Assembly (NCBI RefSeq): GCF_038562415.1
Contig: NZ_JBCFBA010000001.1
Location: 372,001 to 436,000 of the forward strand
Source of the DNA: Solidesulfovibrio sp.
GTDB lineage: Bacteria > Desulfobacterota > Desulfovibrionia > Desulfovibrionales > Desulfovibrionaceae
Length of the DNA: 64,000 bases
Direction: 5' to 3'
The notes under the pieces were generated by a model. The model worked only from the letters and a program-made list of their open reading frames with translations, did no database searches and was not told the DNA's origin. Made by a program: the position numbers and the translations under genes. Below are positions 49,739-58,086 of the stretch, piece after piece; within the stretch, counting starts at the first letter, position 1; each line of letters starts with the position of its first letter.

Positions 49739-50416
49739 ATGTCCCTGTTGATCGCCGAGAATGTCGTCAAAGCCTACGCCGGCGCGCCCGAGGCCCCCCC
49801 GGTGCTGCGCGGCGTGTCCCTGGCCATCGCGGCGGGCGAGTTCGCCTGCGTCGTCGGCCGCTCGGGCTCGGGCAAGTCCAGCCTGCTCAACATCCTTTCG
49901 AGCCTGCTGTCCCCGGACGCCGGCAGCGTCCGCTACCAGGGCCGGGACCTGGCCGCCATGGGCGAACGGGAACGTAACCGGCTGCGGGCCACGGACTTCT
50001 CCATGGTCTTCCAGATGCACCATCTGCTGCCCTACCTGACGGTGCGCGAAAACGTGCTGACCCCGTTCCTGTCGGGCCTGCGGCCGGTCAGCGCCGCCCG
50101 CAAGCGCCGCGCCCTGGACTGCCTGGCCCGGGTGGGGCTGGCCGACAAGGCCGACCGGCTGCCCGGGGAGTTGTCCGGCGGCGAACGCCAGCGCGTGGCC
50201 ATCGCCCGGGGGCTGGTCACGGAGCCGACCGTCCTTTTCGCCGACGAACCCACCGGCAGCCTCGACGGTGACACCGGCGGGCAGATCATGGACATCCTCA
50301 AAACGCTCAACGCCGGCGGCCTCACCGTGGTCATGGTCACCCACGAACGGGCCTACGCGGCCATGGCCTCCCGGATCATCGAGATCCGCGACGGCCGGCT
50401 GGCCCGGGCGAACTGA
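49739..50416 (+). CDS. LolD/MacB-type ABC transporter ATPase
   Basis: The 225-residue ATPase has Walker A VVGRSGSGKSSLLNILS, Q-loop SMVFQMHHLLPYLTVRENV, signature ELSGGERQRVAIARGL, Walker B VLFADEPTGSLD and H-loop VVMVTHERAYA. The ADEPTGSLD form is typical of the LolD/MacB/FtsE branch that partners FtsX-like permeases. It follows the permease gene by 22 bases after AAGGAG and closes the operon. Confidence 0.94.
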   Translation: MSLLIAENVVKAYAGAPEAPPVLRGVSLAIAAGEFACVVGRSGSGKSSLLNILSSLLSPDAGSVRYQGRDLAAMGERERNRLRATDFSMVFQMHHLLPYLTVRENVLTPFLSGLRPVSAARKRRALDCLARVGLADKADRLPGELSGGERQRVAIARGLVTEPTVLFADEPTGSLDGDTGGQIMDILKTLNAGGLTVVMVTHERAYAAMASRIIEIRDGRLARAN

Positions 50417-50528
50417 CCGGCCGGCCCCCGCACGAGGCATTTGACAAATCCCCTGGCGCCCCCGTAGGGATTTTCTCTATTGTAAGGGACGATTCCGGAA
50501 CACAATCCTGATTCGGGGGGGATGTACC

Positions 50529-52592
50529 ATGGGCGATTTGAAGTTGGGCGTCAAACTGGTGGGCGGCTTCCTCGTGTGCGCCGCCATCACCCTGGTCGTG
50601 GGGCTTGTGGGACTGCGCGGCCTGTCCGGCGTCTCGCGGGAGCTCACCACGGTCACCGACGTCGCCATGCCCGCCGTGCGCGACCTGCAGCTTATCAAGA
50701 TAGCGGGGGAATCCGTCCGCGTTGCCCAGCGCACCCTGCTCGTTCCCGGGCTCGACTCCAAGGACCGCGCCCGACAGTTCGAGAACATCGTCAACCTGCG
50801 GGAACGCTACCGCCAGGCCTGGGACGAATACGACAAGCTGCCCAAAACGCCCCAGGCCGAGGGGCTGTGGCGGGAGTTCGAGCCGGCCTGGCAGGAATGG
50901 GTCAAGATCAACAACGGCATCTTCGAGCTGGCCCGGGAGTGGGACAAATCGGACATCGACGACCCCGACGCCCTGGCCGCCAAGATCGCCCAGTTCCGGG
51001 GCGACCATTACAAGCTCATGAGCGACGCGGAGGCCCTGGTCCTCTACGGCGCCCCCCTGCCCGGCGGCGACGACCCGACCCAATGCGCCTTCGGCCGTTG
51101 GCTGGACACCGAGGGCCGCGACATCGCCAACCCGACCTTCAAAAAGACCCTGGCGGACATCCGGGCCATCCACGACCGCTTGCACGCAACCGTGGCCAAG
51201 ATCAAGGACCTCGTCGCCAAAAACGCCCCCCGCGAGGAACTCGCCGCCGTGCTGCGCGCCGACGTCGCCCCGGCCGTGGCCGCCACCATCGGCCATTTCG
51301 CCACGCTGTCCGAGGAAGTGGCCCGGGTCTCGGCCCTGTGTTCCCGGATACGCCACGAAGCCATGGTCACGGTGCGCGACAAGCAGATCCGCTGCTTCGA
51401 CCTCCTGGACCGCCTCATGGCCGAATCCCAGGAAGCGGCCCGCCTGGCCAAGATCGACGGCGAGGCCGCGGCCAGGCGGGCTTCCGTCATGTCCGTGTCC
51501 GGTATCGGCGTCGGCGTGGTGCTGGCCGTGCTGCTCGGCGTCTTTATTTCCCGCATGATCACCAAGCCGGTGCTCCTTGGCGTCAGGGCCGCCGAGGGCC
51601 TGGCCGCCGGCGACCTCAACCAGCGTATCGCGCTGGACCAGAAGGACGAAATCGGCGCCCTGGCCGAGGCGTTGCGCCACATGATCGCCAAATTGCGGGA
51701 AGTCGTCGGTCAGGTCCAGTCCGGGGCGGAAAACGTGGCCTCGGGTTCCGAGGAGCTCTCCGCCACCACCCAGAGCCTGTCCCAGGGCGCCACGGAGCAG
51801 GCGGCCAGCGTCGAGGAAATTTCCTCCTCCATGGAACAGATGACCGCCAACATCCGGCAGAACGCCGACAACGCCAAGCAGACCGAGCAGATCGCCCTGG
51901 CCACGGCAAGGGATGCCCGGGAAGGCGGCAAGGCCGTGGCCCAGACCGTGGCGGCCATGAAGCAGATCGCGGAAAAAATCGGCATCATCGAGGAGATCGC
52001 CCGCCAGACCAACCTGCTGGCCTTAAACGCCGCCATCGAGGCGGCCCGGGCCGGCGAGCACGGCAAGGGCTTCGCCGTGGTGGCCGCCGAGGTGCGCAAA
52101 CTGGCCGAACGCAGCGGCAACGCCGCCGGCGAGATCAGCGAACTGTCCTCCTCGAGCGTCGACATCGCCGAAAAGGCCGGGGAACTGCTGGCCGCCATCG
52201 TGCCCGACATCCAGCGCACCGCCGAACTGATCCAGGAGATCACGGCCTCGAGCGTGGAGCAAAACGCCGGCGCTGAGCAGGTCAACCGGGCCATCCAGCA
52301 ACTCGACCAGGTCGTCCAGCAAAACGCCTCGGCTTCCGAGGAAATGGCTTCCACGGCCGAGGAACTCTCCAGCCAAGCCCTGCAACTCCAGGAGACGGTG
52401 TCCTACTTCCAGCTCGACGCCATGTCCGGGCGGCCCCGCACCGCGCCGCCCAAGGCCCTGGCCGCGGGCAGGACGCCGCGCAAGCCGGCCGGCCCGGCCA
52501 AGCCGGCCGCCCGGCCGCAGCAGCCGGCCAGACGCGGTGTCAACCTCGACCTCGGGGCCGAGCCCTCCGACGACGAGTTCGAGCGCTTCTAG
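50529..52592 (+). CDS. Methyl-accepting chemotaxis protein with a zinc-binding (CZB-like) motif in the sensor region
   Basis: The 687-residue receptor has membrane helices at about 9-30 and 320-341, a helical periplasmic domain between them, a HAMP domain (about 342-395) and a signalling domain with the hairpin tip [20 protein letters not shown]. In the periplasmic part, His 160, Cys 186 in QCAFGRWL, and His 215/219 in RAIHDRLHA match the CZB pattern (HxnCxFGxW, HxxxH), a domain usually found in soluble or C-terminal positions. It may sense zinc or hypochlorite. No CheR-binding pentapeptide is obvious. A TTGACA lies at 50441-50446. Confidence 0.9.
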   Translation: MGDLKLGVKLVGGFLVCAAITLVVGLVGLRGLSGVSRELTTVTDVAMPAVRDLQLIKIAGESVRVAQRTLLVPGLDSKDRARQFENIVNLRERYRQAWDEYDKLPKTPQAEGLWREFEPAWQEWVKINNGIFELAREWDKSDIDDPDALAAKIAQFRGDHYKLMSDAEALVLYGAPLPGGDDPTQCAFGRWLDTEGRDIANPTFKKTLADIRAIHDRLHATVAKIKDLVAKNAPREELAAVLRADVAPAVAATIGHFATLSEEVARVSALCSRIRHEAMVTVRDKQIRCFDLLDRLMAESQEAARLAKIDGEAAARRASVMSVSGIGVGVVLAVLLGVFISRMITKPVLLGVRAAEGLAAGDLNQRIALDQKDEIGALAEALRHMIAKLREVVGQVQSGAENVASGSEELSATTQSLSQGATEQAASVEEISSSMEQMTANIRQNADNAKQTEQIALATARDAREGGKAVAQTVAAMKQIAEKIGIIEEIARQTNLLALNAAIEAARAGEHGKGFAVVAAEVRKLAERSGNAAGEISELSSSSVDIAEKAGELLAAIVPDIQRTAELIQEITASSVEQNAGAEQVNRAIQQLDQVVQQNASASEEMASTAEELSSQALQLQETVSYFQLDAMSGRPRTAPPKALAAGRTPRKPAGPAKPAARPQQPARRGVNLDLGAEPSDDEFERF

Positions 52593-52596
52593 GCCG

Positions 52597-53685
52597 TCAG
52601 CCCCACGAGGCCACCGGCCCGCGCACGGGCCAGGCCAGGAATTCGCGCGCGCTCTTGACGCCCACGCCCACCGCCCCCTTGCGGAGGTAGAGGGCGTGGG
52701 CCCAGGATGTGTCGAAGGCGCTGGTGGTGGACGACCAATAGGCTTCGCCCAGGCCCGTGAAGGGATGGCCGGCGGGCAGGGCCGGATCGGCCGCCGCCGC
52801 GTCGACCAGGGATTCCAGTTCGTTGATGTCGGGCAGCCGCCAGCCGCCCCCTCCGTAGGCCGCGGCCAGGCCAAGGGCTCGTGCCCAGGTGACGGGGCCG
52901 TGGCCGGCGTCGGCCCGGCCGGCCCAGACCAGGCCGGTCAGGCCGTCGAGGACGCCCGCCGCCCCTCCGGGCGCGGGCGAAAAACGCGGAACCGGCCAGG
53001 CCAGACCCGATCGCAGCTCCCCGTCCTGGCCCGTGGCCGCGCAGGCCGTCTCACGCCCCGCCTCGTCGAAGCAACGCCCCTGGCCGGTTCGCGGCAGAAG
53101 GCACGTCCCGGCCACGGGCCAGCACAGGCAGTCCTGGTCCTTGCGGCCGTAAAACATCCGCCCCCCCTCGAAGTGCACGTACCAGGCGTAGGCCGGGGCG
53201 GGCGCGGCCGTGGTGGAGGTCCAGTGCCAGCCGGCGAAAACATTGCGGAAGGGATGCCCCAGGGGCAGCGACGGCCGGGCCTGGCCGTAGGAAACGAGGC
53301 TGCGCAGTTCCCGGCGGTTGGGCAGCCGCCAGTCGGCGCGGCCCAGCGCCCCTTCCCGAGCCAGTCCGGCGGCGAAGGCCAGGGCCTCGGCCCAGGGCAT
53401 GGGGAATCCGCCAAGGCCCGCATCCACGGGCCACAGCAGCCCGGTGGCCGAATCGGTGACCAGCCCTGGCCCGGTGGGAACGAACCGGCCGGCCAGGGCG
53501 TCGGCGGGATGGGGAAAGGCGGCGTCCTGGCCGCTGCCGGGGCAAGGGACCTGGCGGCCGGCCGGGTCATGGCAGCGCGTCTGGTCCGTGGGCGGCACGA
53601 CCGGCCTGGCGGCAGCGGCGGGCGGCGTCGCGACATCCGGATTGCCCGGGCCGCCTGTCGCGACATCCTCGGGCAGTGGCCCCAT
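52597..53685 (-). CDS. Protein with two DUF1566 (Lcl-type) domains
   Basis: The 362-residue protein contains two copies of the DUF1566 fold. The first has TGLLWPVDAG, DWRLPNRRELRSLVSYGQAR and AYAWYVHFEGGRMFYG; the second has TGLVWAGRAD, GWRLPDINELESLVDAAAAD and YWSSTTSAF. The family is C-type-lectin-like and often surface exposed. No signal peptide is visible from ATG 53685, which is chosen because the longer frame reads through the preceding gene. It follows the C_GCAxxG_C_C gene by five bases. Role unknown. Confidence 0.82.
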   Translation of the reverse strand: MGPLPEDVATGGPGNPDVATPPAAAARPVVPPTDQTRCHDPAGRQVPCPGSGQDAAFPHPADALAGRFVPTGPGLVTDSATGLLWPVDAGLGGFPMPWAEALAFAAGLAREGALGRADWRLPNRRELRSLVSYGQARPSLPLGHPFRNVFAGWHWTSTTAAPAPAYAWYVHFEGGRMFYGRKDQDCLCWPVAGTCLLPRTGQGRCFDEAGRETACAATGQDGELRSGLAWPVPRFSPAPGGAAGVLDGLTGLVWAGRADAGHGPVTWARALGLAAAYGGGGWRLPDINELESLVDAAAADPALPAGHPFTGLGEAYWSSTTSAFDTSWAHALYLRKGAVGVGVKSAREFLAWPVRGPVASWG

Positions 53686-53690
53686 GCCGG

Positions 53691-54158
53691 TCAACCGCCT
53701 CGGCCCGGGAGCAGGCCGGCGCCGGCGGCGATGTCCCGGGCGAGGGCCGCCGCGTCGCGCACCAGGGGCAGGCAGATCGAGTGGAAGCGCCCCTCGCGGC
53801 CGGCCCGCTCCAGTCCCTCGGGCGTGGTGGGATCCAGGCCGATGAGGTCGCGGCAGACCAGCGAACCGTGCCGCTCGATGAAGCGGTCGTAAAAGAAACG
53901 TGCCCGGGCGTAGGTGGCCGCCTTGGCCGCCGCGCCGGTCGGTCCGCCACCGCCGCCGCACAGCCCCAGCACCAGGACCGCCCCGGACACCGCGCCGCAG
54001 GCCCCACCCCGGGCCATGCCCAGGCCGAATCCCGTGCCCAGCCGGGCGGCCGTCTCCTCGCCCAGGCCCAGGGGAACGCAAAAAGCCAGCAACACCGCCT
54101 GGCAGCAATTATAGCTTCCGGCGAACAACCGGGCCGCGCGCGCCGCGACATCCGACAT
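53691..54158 (-). CDS. C_GCAxxG_C_C family protein
   Basis: The 155-residue protein has the family cysteines in FAGSYNCCQAVLLAF, GGACGAVSGAVLVLG, GSLVCRDLIG and a late Cys (HSICLPLV). This family of putative redox or metal proteins commonly accompanies molybdenum or Fe-S related genes in anaerobes, but its biochemistry is not defined. GGAGG before ATG 54158 fixes the start; a longer frame to 54275 would cross the upstream terminator. It is coupled to the DUF1566 gene. Confidence 0.82.
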   Translation of the reverse strand: MSDVAARAARLFAGSYNCCQAVLLAFCVPLGLGEETAARLGTGFGLGMARGGACGAVSGAVLVLGLCGGGGGPTGAAAKAATYARARFFYDRFIERHGSLVCRDLIGLDPTTPEGLERAGREGRFHSICLPLVRDAAALARDIAAGAGLLPGRGG

Positions 54159-54249
54159 AGGCCAACCTCCCGGACCGGCCACGCCTTTTCGTGAGACTGC
54201 GACAATCCATACAGGAGGACACAGGCCGCACGCAAGGGGAAGGACGCGC

Positions 54250-54285
54250 CAAAACAAAACCCCGGCCCTCCTCAAAGGGCCGGGG
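54250..54285 (-). terminator. Terminator after tandem feoA
   Basis: On the minus strand AGGGCCGGGG / CCCCGGCCCT pairs as a perfect ten-base-pair stem (54260-54269 with 54276-54285) with a six-base loop and is followed by TTTTGTTTT. Confidence 0.9.
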
Positions 54286-54308
54286 TGAAAAACCGCGGCG
54301 CGACGGCC

Positions 54309-54560
54309 TCAAAGCGGCATGACCACGATATGATCGGCCTCGTTGTTGCGAAGGGTCAGGGTGAAGTCCCGCAGGCGCAGGGCCACGGGGTCCTTCAGCG
54401 GCGCCCGGCCGACCACGGCGACCTCGGTGCCCGGCACCAGGCCCATGTCGCGCAGGCGCCGCCCCAGTTCACCGGCCGCCTCCACCCGGCAGATACGGGC
54501 CTTCTGCCCCACCAGCAACCGTCGCAGGCCGAAACAGGCCTCGCTGCTCTCCAGATTCAT
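54309..54560 (-). CDS. feoA: FeoA domain protein (second of a tandem pair)
   Basis: The 83-residue SH3-like protein has ICRVEAAGELGRRLRDMGLV, PGTEVAVVGRAPLKDPVALR and a C-terminal LRNNEADHIVVMPL, the usual FeoA ending (the DMGLxPG motif is intact). FeoA works with the FeoB ferrous iron channel at the inner membrane. GGAG precedes ATG 54560. It follows the first feoA by 74 bases and ends before a strong terminator, so no feoB belongs to this transcript. Confidence 0.9.
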   Translation of the reverse strand: MNLESSEACFGLRRLLVGQKARICRVEAAGELGRRLRDMGLVPGTEVAVVGRAPLKDPVALRLRDFTLTLRNNEADHIVVMPL

Positions 54561-54634
54561 GCCTGCTCCCTGTGCGGTGAAAAGATGCCCGGGAAAAGCG
54601 CGCCAGCCCGGACGGAAAGCGCGGCCAGAGGGGC

Positions 54635-54886
54635 TTACGCGACCTGAAGGACGGGGACGTCCAAACGCCCCAGGACCTTCTCGGCCAGGCCGTGACCGAT
54701 GGAAAAGCAGGAACCGCGAGCCCGCAGACAGACCGGCCCGCCGCAACAGGCCGTGATCTCCACCACCGTGCCCGGGGTGATCCCCATGGCGCACAGCCGT
54801 CCCCGGGCCTTGGGGCAATCGCACAACGTTTCGACACGCACGCGGCTACCGGCGGGAAAATGGGTCAGGCTTTCGAGGGGGGCCAT
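54635..54886 (-). CDS. feoA: FeoA domain protein (first of a tandem pair)
   Basis: The 83-residue protein has CPKARGRLCAMGITPGTVVE and SCFSIGHGLAEKVLGRLDVP, a FeoA-like SH3 core with extra cysteines (LCDC, CC, SC) absent from its neighbour. AAGGAG eight bases before ATG 54886 sets the start; ATG 54904 is less likely. It is the promoter-proximal gene behind a perfect Fur box. The Cys-rich variant could bind iron itself (inference). Confidence 0.87.
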   Translation of the reverse strand: MAPLESLTHFPAGSRVRVETLCDCPKARGRLCAMGITPGTVVEITACCGGPVCLRARGSCFSIGHGLAEKVLGRLDVPVLQVA

Positions 54887-54911
54887 GGGTTGCGCTCCTT
54901 GCATGGCTCAT

Positions 54912-54940
54912 GGGATAACTACATTGAGAATGATTGTCAA
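54912..54940 (-). promoter_or_regulatory. Promoter of the tandem feoA operon
   Basis: On the minus strand, TTGACA (54940-54935), a 17-base spacer and TATCCC (54917-54912) form a promoter whose -35 and spacer are covered by the Fur box. Confidence 0.6.
54925..54939. promoter_or_regulatory. Fur box upstream of feoA
   Basis: TGAGAATGATTGTCA matches the 7-1-7 Fur consensus TGANAATNATTNTCA at every defined base. It overlaps the promoter and lies about 40 bases upstream of the first feoA, so iron-replete repression is predicted. Confidence 0.92.
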
Positions 54941-54967
54941 GCTCCCTCTCGATGAAAACGCCCGCGC

Positions 54968-55657
54968 CTAACCGCTCCCCGTGCGTTTGAGCGCGAGGAC
55001 CAGGGCCAGGGACACGGCGGCCAACAGGCCGGACAACAGGCCCGCCCGCAGGAAATCGCCGGTGAACACGGCATTGTAGATTTCCAGGGACACGGTGTTG
55101 GTGCGGCCGATGATGTCGCCGCCCAAAAGCAGGCTCACGCCCACTTCGCCAAGGGCTCGGCCCGTGGCCAAAAACAGCCCGGCGGCGATGCTTTTCCTGC
55201 AGTGGGGCATGACCACGCGCACGAAGGTGGTCAGAGGCGATTTGCCGAGCACGGCCGAAAGTTCGACCAGGCGCATGAGGTCGCCGCGCACGGCCGCCTG
55301 GATCGGGCGCACCATGAGCGGAATGCCCGCCGTGACCGCGGCCAGGGCCAGGCCGGGAAAGCCGAAGACGATCTCCAGGCCGAACCAGCGCTGGAGAGAG
55401 GCCCCCAAGACCCCCTCGCGCCCCAGCAGCAGCAGCAGGAAAAAGCCCACGGCCATGGGCGGCAGCACAAGGGGCAGGGAAACCAGGAAATCCAGGGCGG
55501 CGACCAGCCGGCCGCGCCCCCGGCCAAGCCCATAGCCCAGCGGGACGCCCAAAAGGAAAAACAGGGGAACCGCGACGGCCATGACCCGAAGCGTCAGGGT
55601 GACGGAAAACACGACACCCGGGTCGGTGGCCGCCGCGACGAGGCCTGGGCCGGACAA
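54968..55657 (-). CDS. ModB/TupB-type oxyanion ABC transporter permease
   Basis: The 229-residue protein has about five helices with LPLVLPPMAVGFFLLLLLGR and the coupling loop ELSAVLGKSPLTTFVRVVMP, then ATGRALGEVGVSLLLGGDII, all ModB/TupB-like. It should carry molybdate or tungstate. The start is probably TTG 55657, three bases after the binding-protein stop; no ATG fits before the first helix. It is the last gene of a hydrolase-ATPase-binding protein-permease operon. Confidence 0.87.
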   Translation of the reverse strand: MSGPGLVAAATDPGVVFSVTLTLRVMAVAVPLFFLLGVPLGYGLGRGRGRLVAALDFLVSLPLVLPPMAVGFFLLLLLGREGVLGASLQRWFGLEIVFGFPGLALAAVTAGIPLMVRPIQAAVRGDLMRLVELSAVLGKSPLTTFVRVVMPHCRKSIAAGLFLATGRALGEVGVSLLLGGDIIGRTNTVSLEIYNAVFTGDFLRAGLLSGLLAAVSLALVLALKRTGSG

Positions 55658-55660
55658 GGC

Positions 55661-56380
55661 CTACATCCCGTTTTTGACGGCGATGGCCTTGGCCTCGTCC
55701 GTGGCCAGGAAGGCGGCGAACTTCCCCGCCGCCGCGGCATGGGGCGCGCCGGCCAGCGACCCGGCCACGATCTCGATGGGCGCGTAGAGGGCGGGGTCGA
55801 CTTCCAGGAAGCCGCCGATGCGCTCGCCCAGGCCCGTGACGTCGGTGCGGTTGATGAAGCCCGCGTCCACCTCGCCGCTGACGACGTAGGTGGTGACCTG
55901 CGGCACGGTGGCCACGACCAGCAGCTTGTCGGCCACGGCCTTGGCCAGGCCGGACTTCTCCAGGTACTCGGCGGCGGCCTTGCCGTAGATGGCCTTTTGC
56001 GGGTCGGGCATGGCCAGGCGCTTGACCTCGGGTTTGGCGATGTCGGCCGGGGCGGCCAGCGTCTTGCCCTTGGGCCAGGCCACGACCAGGATGCCTCGGC
56101 CGATGGGGGCGGTGCCGGCGAAGGACAGGCCCGCGGCCTCCAGGAAGCCCTTCTCGCCGACGACGACGTCGATGACGCCGCCGGCCTTGGCTTGCGTCGT
56201 GACCTGGCCCATGTTGCCGAACGACAGTTCGGTCTTGACGCCGCTGCCTTTCTCGAAGGCGGCGGCCAGATCGGTGACGAGCTTTTTATAGCCCGCCCCG
56301 GCGGCCACGAGCAGGTTTTCGGCCAGGGCGTTGCCGGCCAGGCACAGGACCAGGGCCAGGGTCAGGACGATGCGTCGCAT
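55661..56380 (-). CDS. Molybdate/tungstate-type ABC transporter binding protein
   Basis: The 239-residue precursor has a signal peptide (MRRIVLTLALVLCLAGNALA) and a ModA-like fold that differs from the modBAC protein: LLVAAGAGYKKLVTDLAAAF, LSFGNMGQVTTQAKAGGVID, VVVGEKGFLEAAG and EVDAGFINRTDV. Replacement of the AAASL segment by AAGAGYKK suggests a different ligand preference, with tungstate a reasonable guess given the tunR neighbour. AAGGAGG precedes ATG 56380; the start lies inside the 3' end of the ATPase gene. Confidence 0.86.
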   Translation of the reverse strand: MRRIVLTLALVLCLAGNALAENLLVAAGAGYKKLVTDLAAAFEKGSGVKTELSFGNMGQVTTQAKAGGVIDVVVGEKGFLEAAGLSFAGTAPIGRGILVVAWPKGKTLAAPADIAKPEVKRLAMPDPQKAIYGKAAAEYLEKSGLAKAVADKLLVVATVPQVTTYVVSGEVDAGFINRTDVTGLGERIGGFLEVDPALYAPIEIVAGSLAGAPHAAAAGKFAAFLATDEAKAIAVKNGM

Positions 56381-57132
56381 GGGCGTTCCTCCTTGGAAAC
56401 CTTTCGCGGTGGCACGACCGCCGCCTCGCCCGGCCTTTCCCCGTCGAAACGGGCGAGCAGGGCCTGCCGCTCCTGGCGGTAGAGCGCCAGCTGCCGGGCG
56501 AACCAGTTCGGATCGATCCGTCCGCGGTTGATGGTCACGACCCGGTCGCCGAGCAGCGCCGCCTCGGCCAGGTCGTGGGTCACGTGCACGATGGGGATGG
56601 CGAAGCGCTCCCGCACGGCCAGGAGCGTATCGCGCAGGCTGGCCCGGGTGGCGGCGTCCAGGGCGGAAAAGGGTTCGTCCAGAAGGAGCGCCTTGGGCCG
56701 GCGGGCCAGGGCCTGGCACAGCGCCCCGCGCTGGCGCTCGCCGCCGGACATGCCCCCCGGCCGGCTGCCGGCGAGGTGGGCGATGCCGAAAAGCTCGAGC
56801 AGATGGGCGGCGAAGGCGGCGTCCTTCGTGGCATAGGCCACGTTGCGGGCCAGGGTCATGTGGGGAAACAGCGAATATTCCTGAAAGACCAGGCCCACTC
56901 CCCGCTTTCTGGCCGGCCGGCGCACCCCGGCGGCCACGTCGCGCCAGACCTCGCCGCCAAGGCTGATCCGGCCGGCGTCGGGTTCATCCAGGCCGGCCAG
57001 CAGGCGCAGCACGGTCGTCTTGCCCGAGCCGGACGGCCCGGTCACGGCCAGGATGTTGCCCGGCGCGCAGGCAAGCTCCACGTCCAGGGTGAAATGCGGG
57101 AGCTTTTTGACCAGCCGGGCCGAAAGCGTCAT
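56362..57132 (-). CDS. Molybdate/tungstate-type ABC transporter ATPase, without MOP domain
   Basis: The 256-residue ATPase has Walker A AVTGPSGSGKTTVLRLLAG, Q-loop GLVFQEYSLFPHMTLARNV, signature GMSGGERQRGALCQAL, Walker B ALLLDEPFSALD and H-loop IVHVTHDLAEAA. After the core there is only a short basic tail, with no MOP domain. It overlaps the binding-protein gene by 19 bases and begins four bases after the hydrolase stop, so all four genes are tightly packed. Substrate is inferred from neighbours. Confidence 0.9.
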   Translation of the reverse strand: MTLSARLVKKLPHFTLDVELACAPGNILAVTGPSGSGKTTVLRLLAGLDEPDAGRISLGGEVWRDVAAGVRRPARKRGVGLVFQEYSLFPHMTLARNVAYATKDAAFAAHLLELFGIAHLAGSRPGGMSGGERQRGALCQALARRPKALLLDEPFSALDAATRASLRDTLLAVRERFAIPIVHVTHDLAEAALLGDRVVTINRGRIDPNWFARQLALYRQERQALLARFDGERPGEAAVVPPRKVSKEERPCDASS

Positions 57133-57135
57133 GCC

Positions 57136-57846
57136 TTAGGGCGCTCCGTTTTCGGCGATGGCGGCCAGCAGCCTGGCCACGTCCACGGGCACGGTGATCT
57201 GCGGGCAGTGGCCGGTGCGCAGCTCGTGCATGGAAAATCCCAGCCCCCGGGCGCGCTCGGCCATGGCCGCGAGCATGGGGTTGGGGTTGTCCAGGCAGCG
57301 CACGTAATGGTGCTTGGCCGGGAAAACCAGTTCATCGGCCGGCACCGGGTCGGTGAAGGCGGCCATGGGGAAAGGGGCGAGGCGCGACATGAACCAGTCC
57401 TCGTCCGGGGCGCCGGCCACGCCGAACATGGCCGCCGGCCAGGGGGAAACCAGATCGTCGTCCAGGCGCCGCGCGGCGAGCATGGCCCGGAAAGGCTCGC
57501 CGCCGAGGTCGGCGAACGAGGCGCCCGGCTTGGGGATGATGCCCTCCAGGGAGACGAAGGCCGCCAGCCGGGGCAGGAGTCCGGGCATGGCCGCGGCGCA
57601 GACGATGCCCGAATAGCTGTGGGCGACGAGGATGACGTCGCGCAGGTCGTAGAGCTCCAGGTAGGCCGTCAGTTCCCGGACGTAGTCGGCCAGGCCCAGG
57701 TCCTTGGCCAGGCGGCCACGGTGGTGGCCGCAGCCCGAAAACGTGGGGGAGTGGACCGCATGGCCCAGGGAAAACAGGGCGTCGGCCGTGTTGCGGAAGA
57801 CCCAGCCACCCTGAAACGCACCGTGCACGCAGACAAACGTCGCCAT
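57136..57846 (-). CDS. Alpha/beta hydrolase (methylesterase/hydroxynitrile lyase-like), first gene of the oxyanion transport operon
   Basis: The 236-residue cytoplasmic protein has an oxyanion-hole opening FVCVHGAFQGGWVFRNTADA, the nucleophile elbow VILVAHSYSGIVCAAAMPGL (Ser in AHSYSG), and a C-terminal TGHCPQITVPVDVARLL supplying the catalytic His. This is the plant-methylesterase/salicylate-binding-like branch. AAGGAGG precedes ATG 57846. Four bases separate it from the ABC ATPase, so it is expressed with a molybdate/tungstate-type transporter, an unusual companion with no obvious biochemical link. Confidence 0.85.
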   Translation of the reverse strand: MATFVCVHGAFQGGWVFRNTADALFSLGHAVHSPTFSGCGHHRGRLAKDLGLADYVRELTAYLELYDLRDVILVAHSYSGIVCAAAMPGLLPRLAAFVSLEGIIPKPGASFADLGGEPFRAMLAARRLDDDLVSPWPAAMFGVAGAPDEDWFMSRLAPFPMAAFTDPVPADELVFPAKHHYVRCLDNPNPMLAAMAERARGLGFSMHELRTGHCPQITVPVDVARLLAAIAENGAP

Positions 57847-57977
57847 GCTCGCAAACCTCCTTGGCGTCGGCCACCGCGAGTCCGGCGGCCGTGAGGGTGT
57901 ACGCTACAGCAATTGAAAAAAAAATCCAGTACCGCAGGACCGTGAATTCTTTGACACGGAGTTTCCACAAAAAATAA

Positions 57978-58007
57978 CAGTCACGATATTTAAAGAATGC
58001 GTGATAG
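57978..58007 (-). promoter_or_regulatory. TunR-type operator, site proximal to the hydrolase-ABC operon
   Basis: CAGTCACG-N14-CGTGATAG keeps the CACG-N14-CGTGATA core of the other two sites with identical spacing; the outer left half is degenerate. Its centre is about 145 bases from the hydrolase start. Confidence 0.55.
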
Positions 58008-58056
58008 TTGTTGCAGTAGCCCGAAAAATCCGCAGACTTTATCAGGATAACTTCCG

Positions 58057-58086
58057 GTAACACGCGGGATATACTATTCGTGATAC
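58057..58086 (+). promoter_or_regulatory. TunR-type operator, site proximal to tunR
   Basis: GTAACACG-N14-CGTGATAC is an inverted repeat matching at 7 of 8 positions. The candidate -10 (TATACT, 58070-58075) lies in its 14-base spacer, about 60 bases from the tunR start, so occupancy should block tunR transcription and suggests autoregulation. Confidence 0.7.

Noticed and set aside
52597-54108. A 503-residue frame extending the DUF1566 protein upstream
   Set aside because: The extension reads through the C_GCAxxG_C_C gene out of frame; ATG 53685 lies just after that gene.
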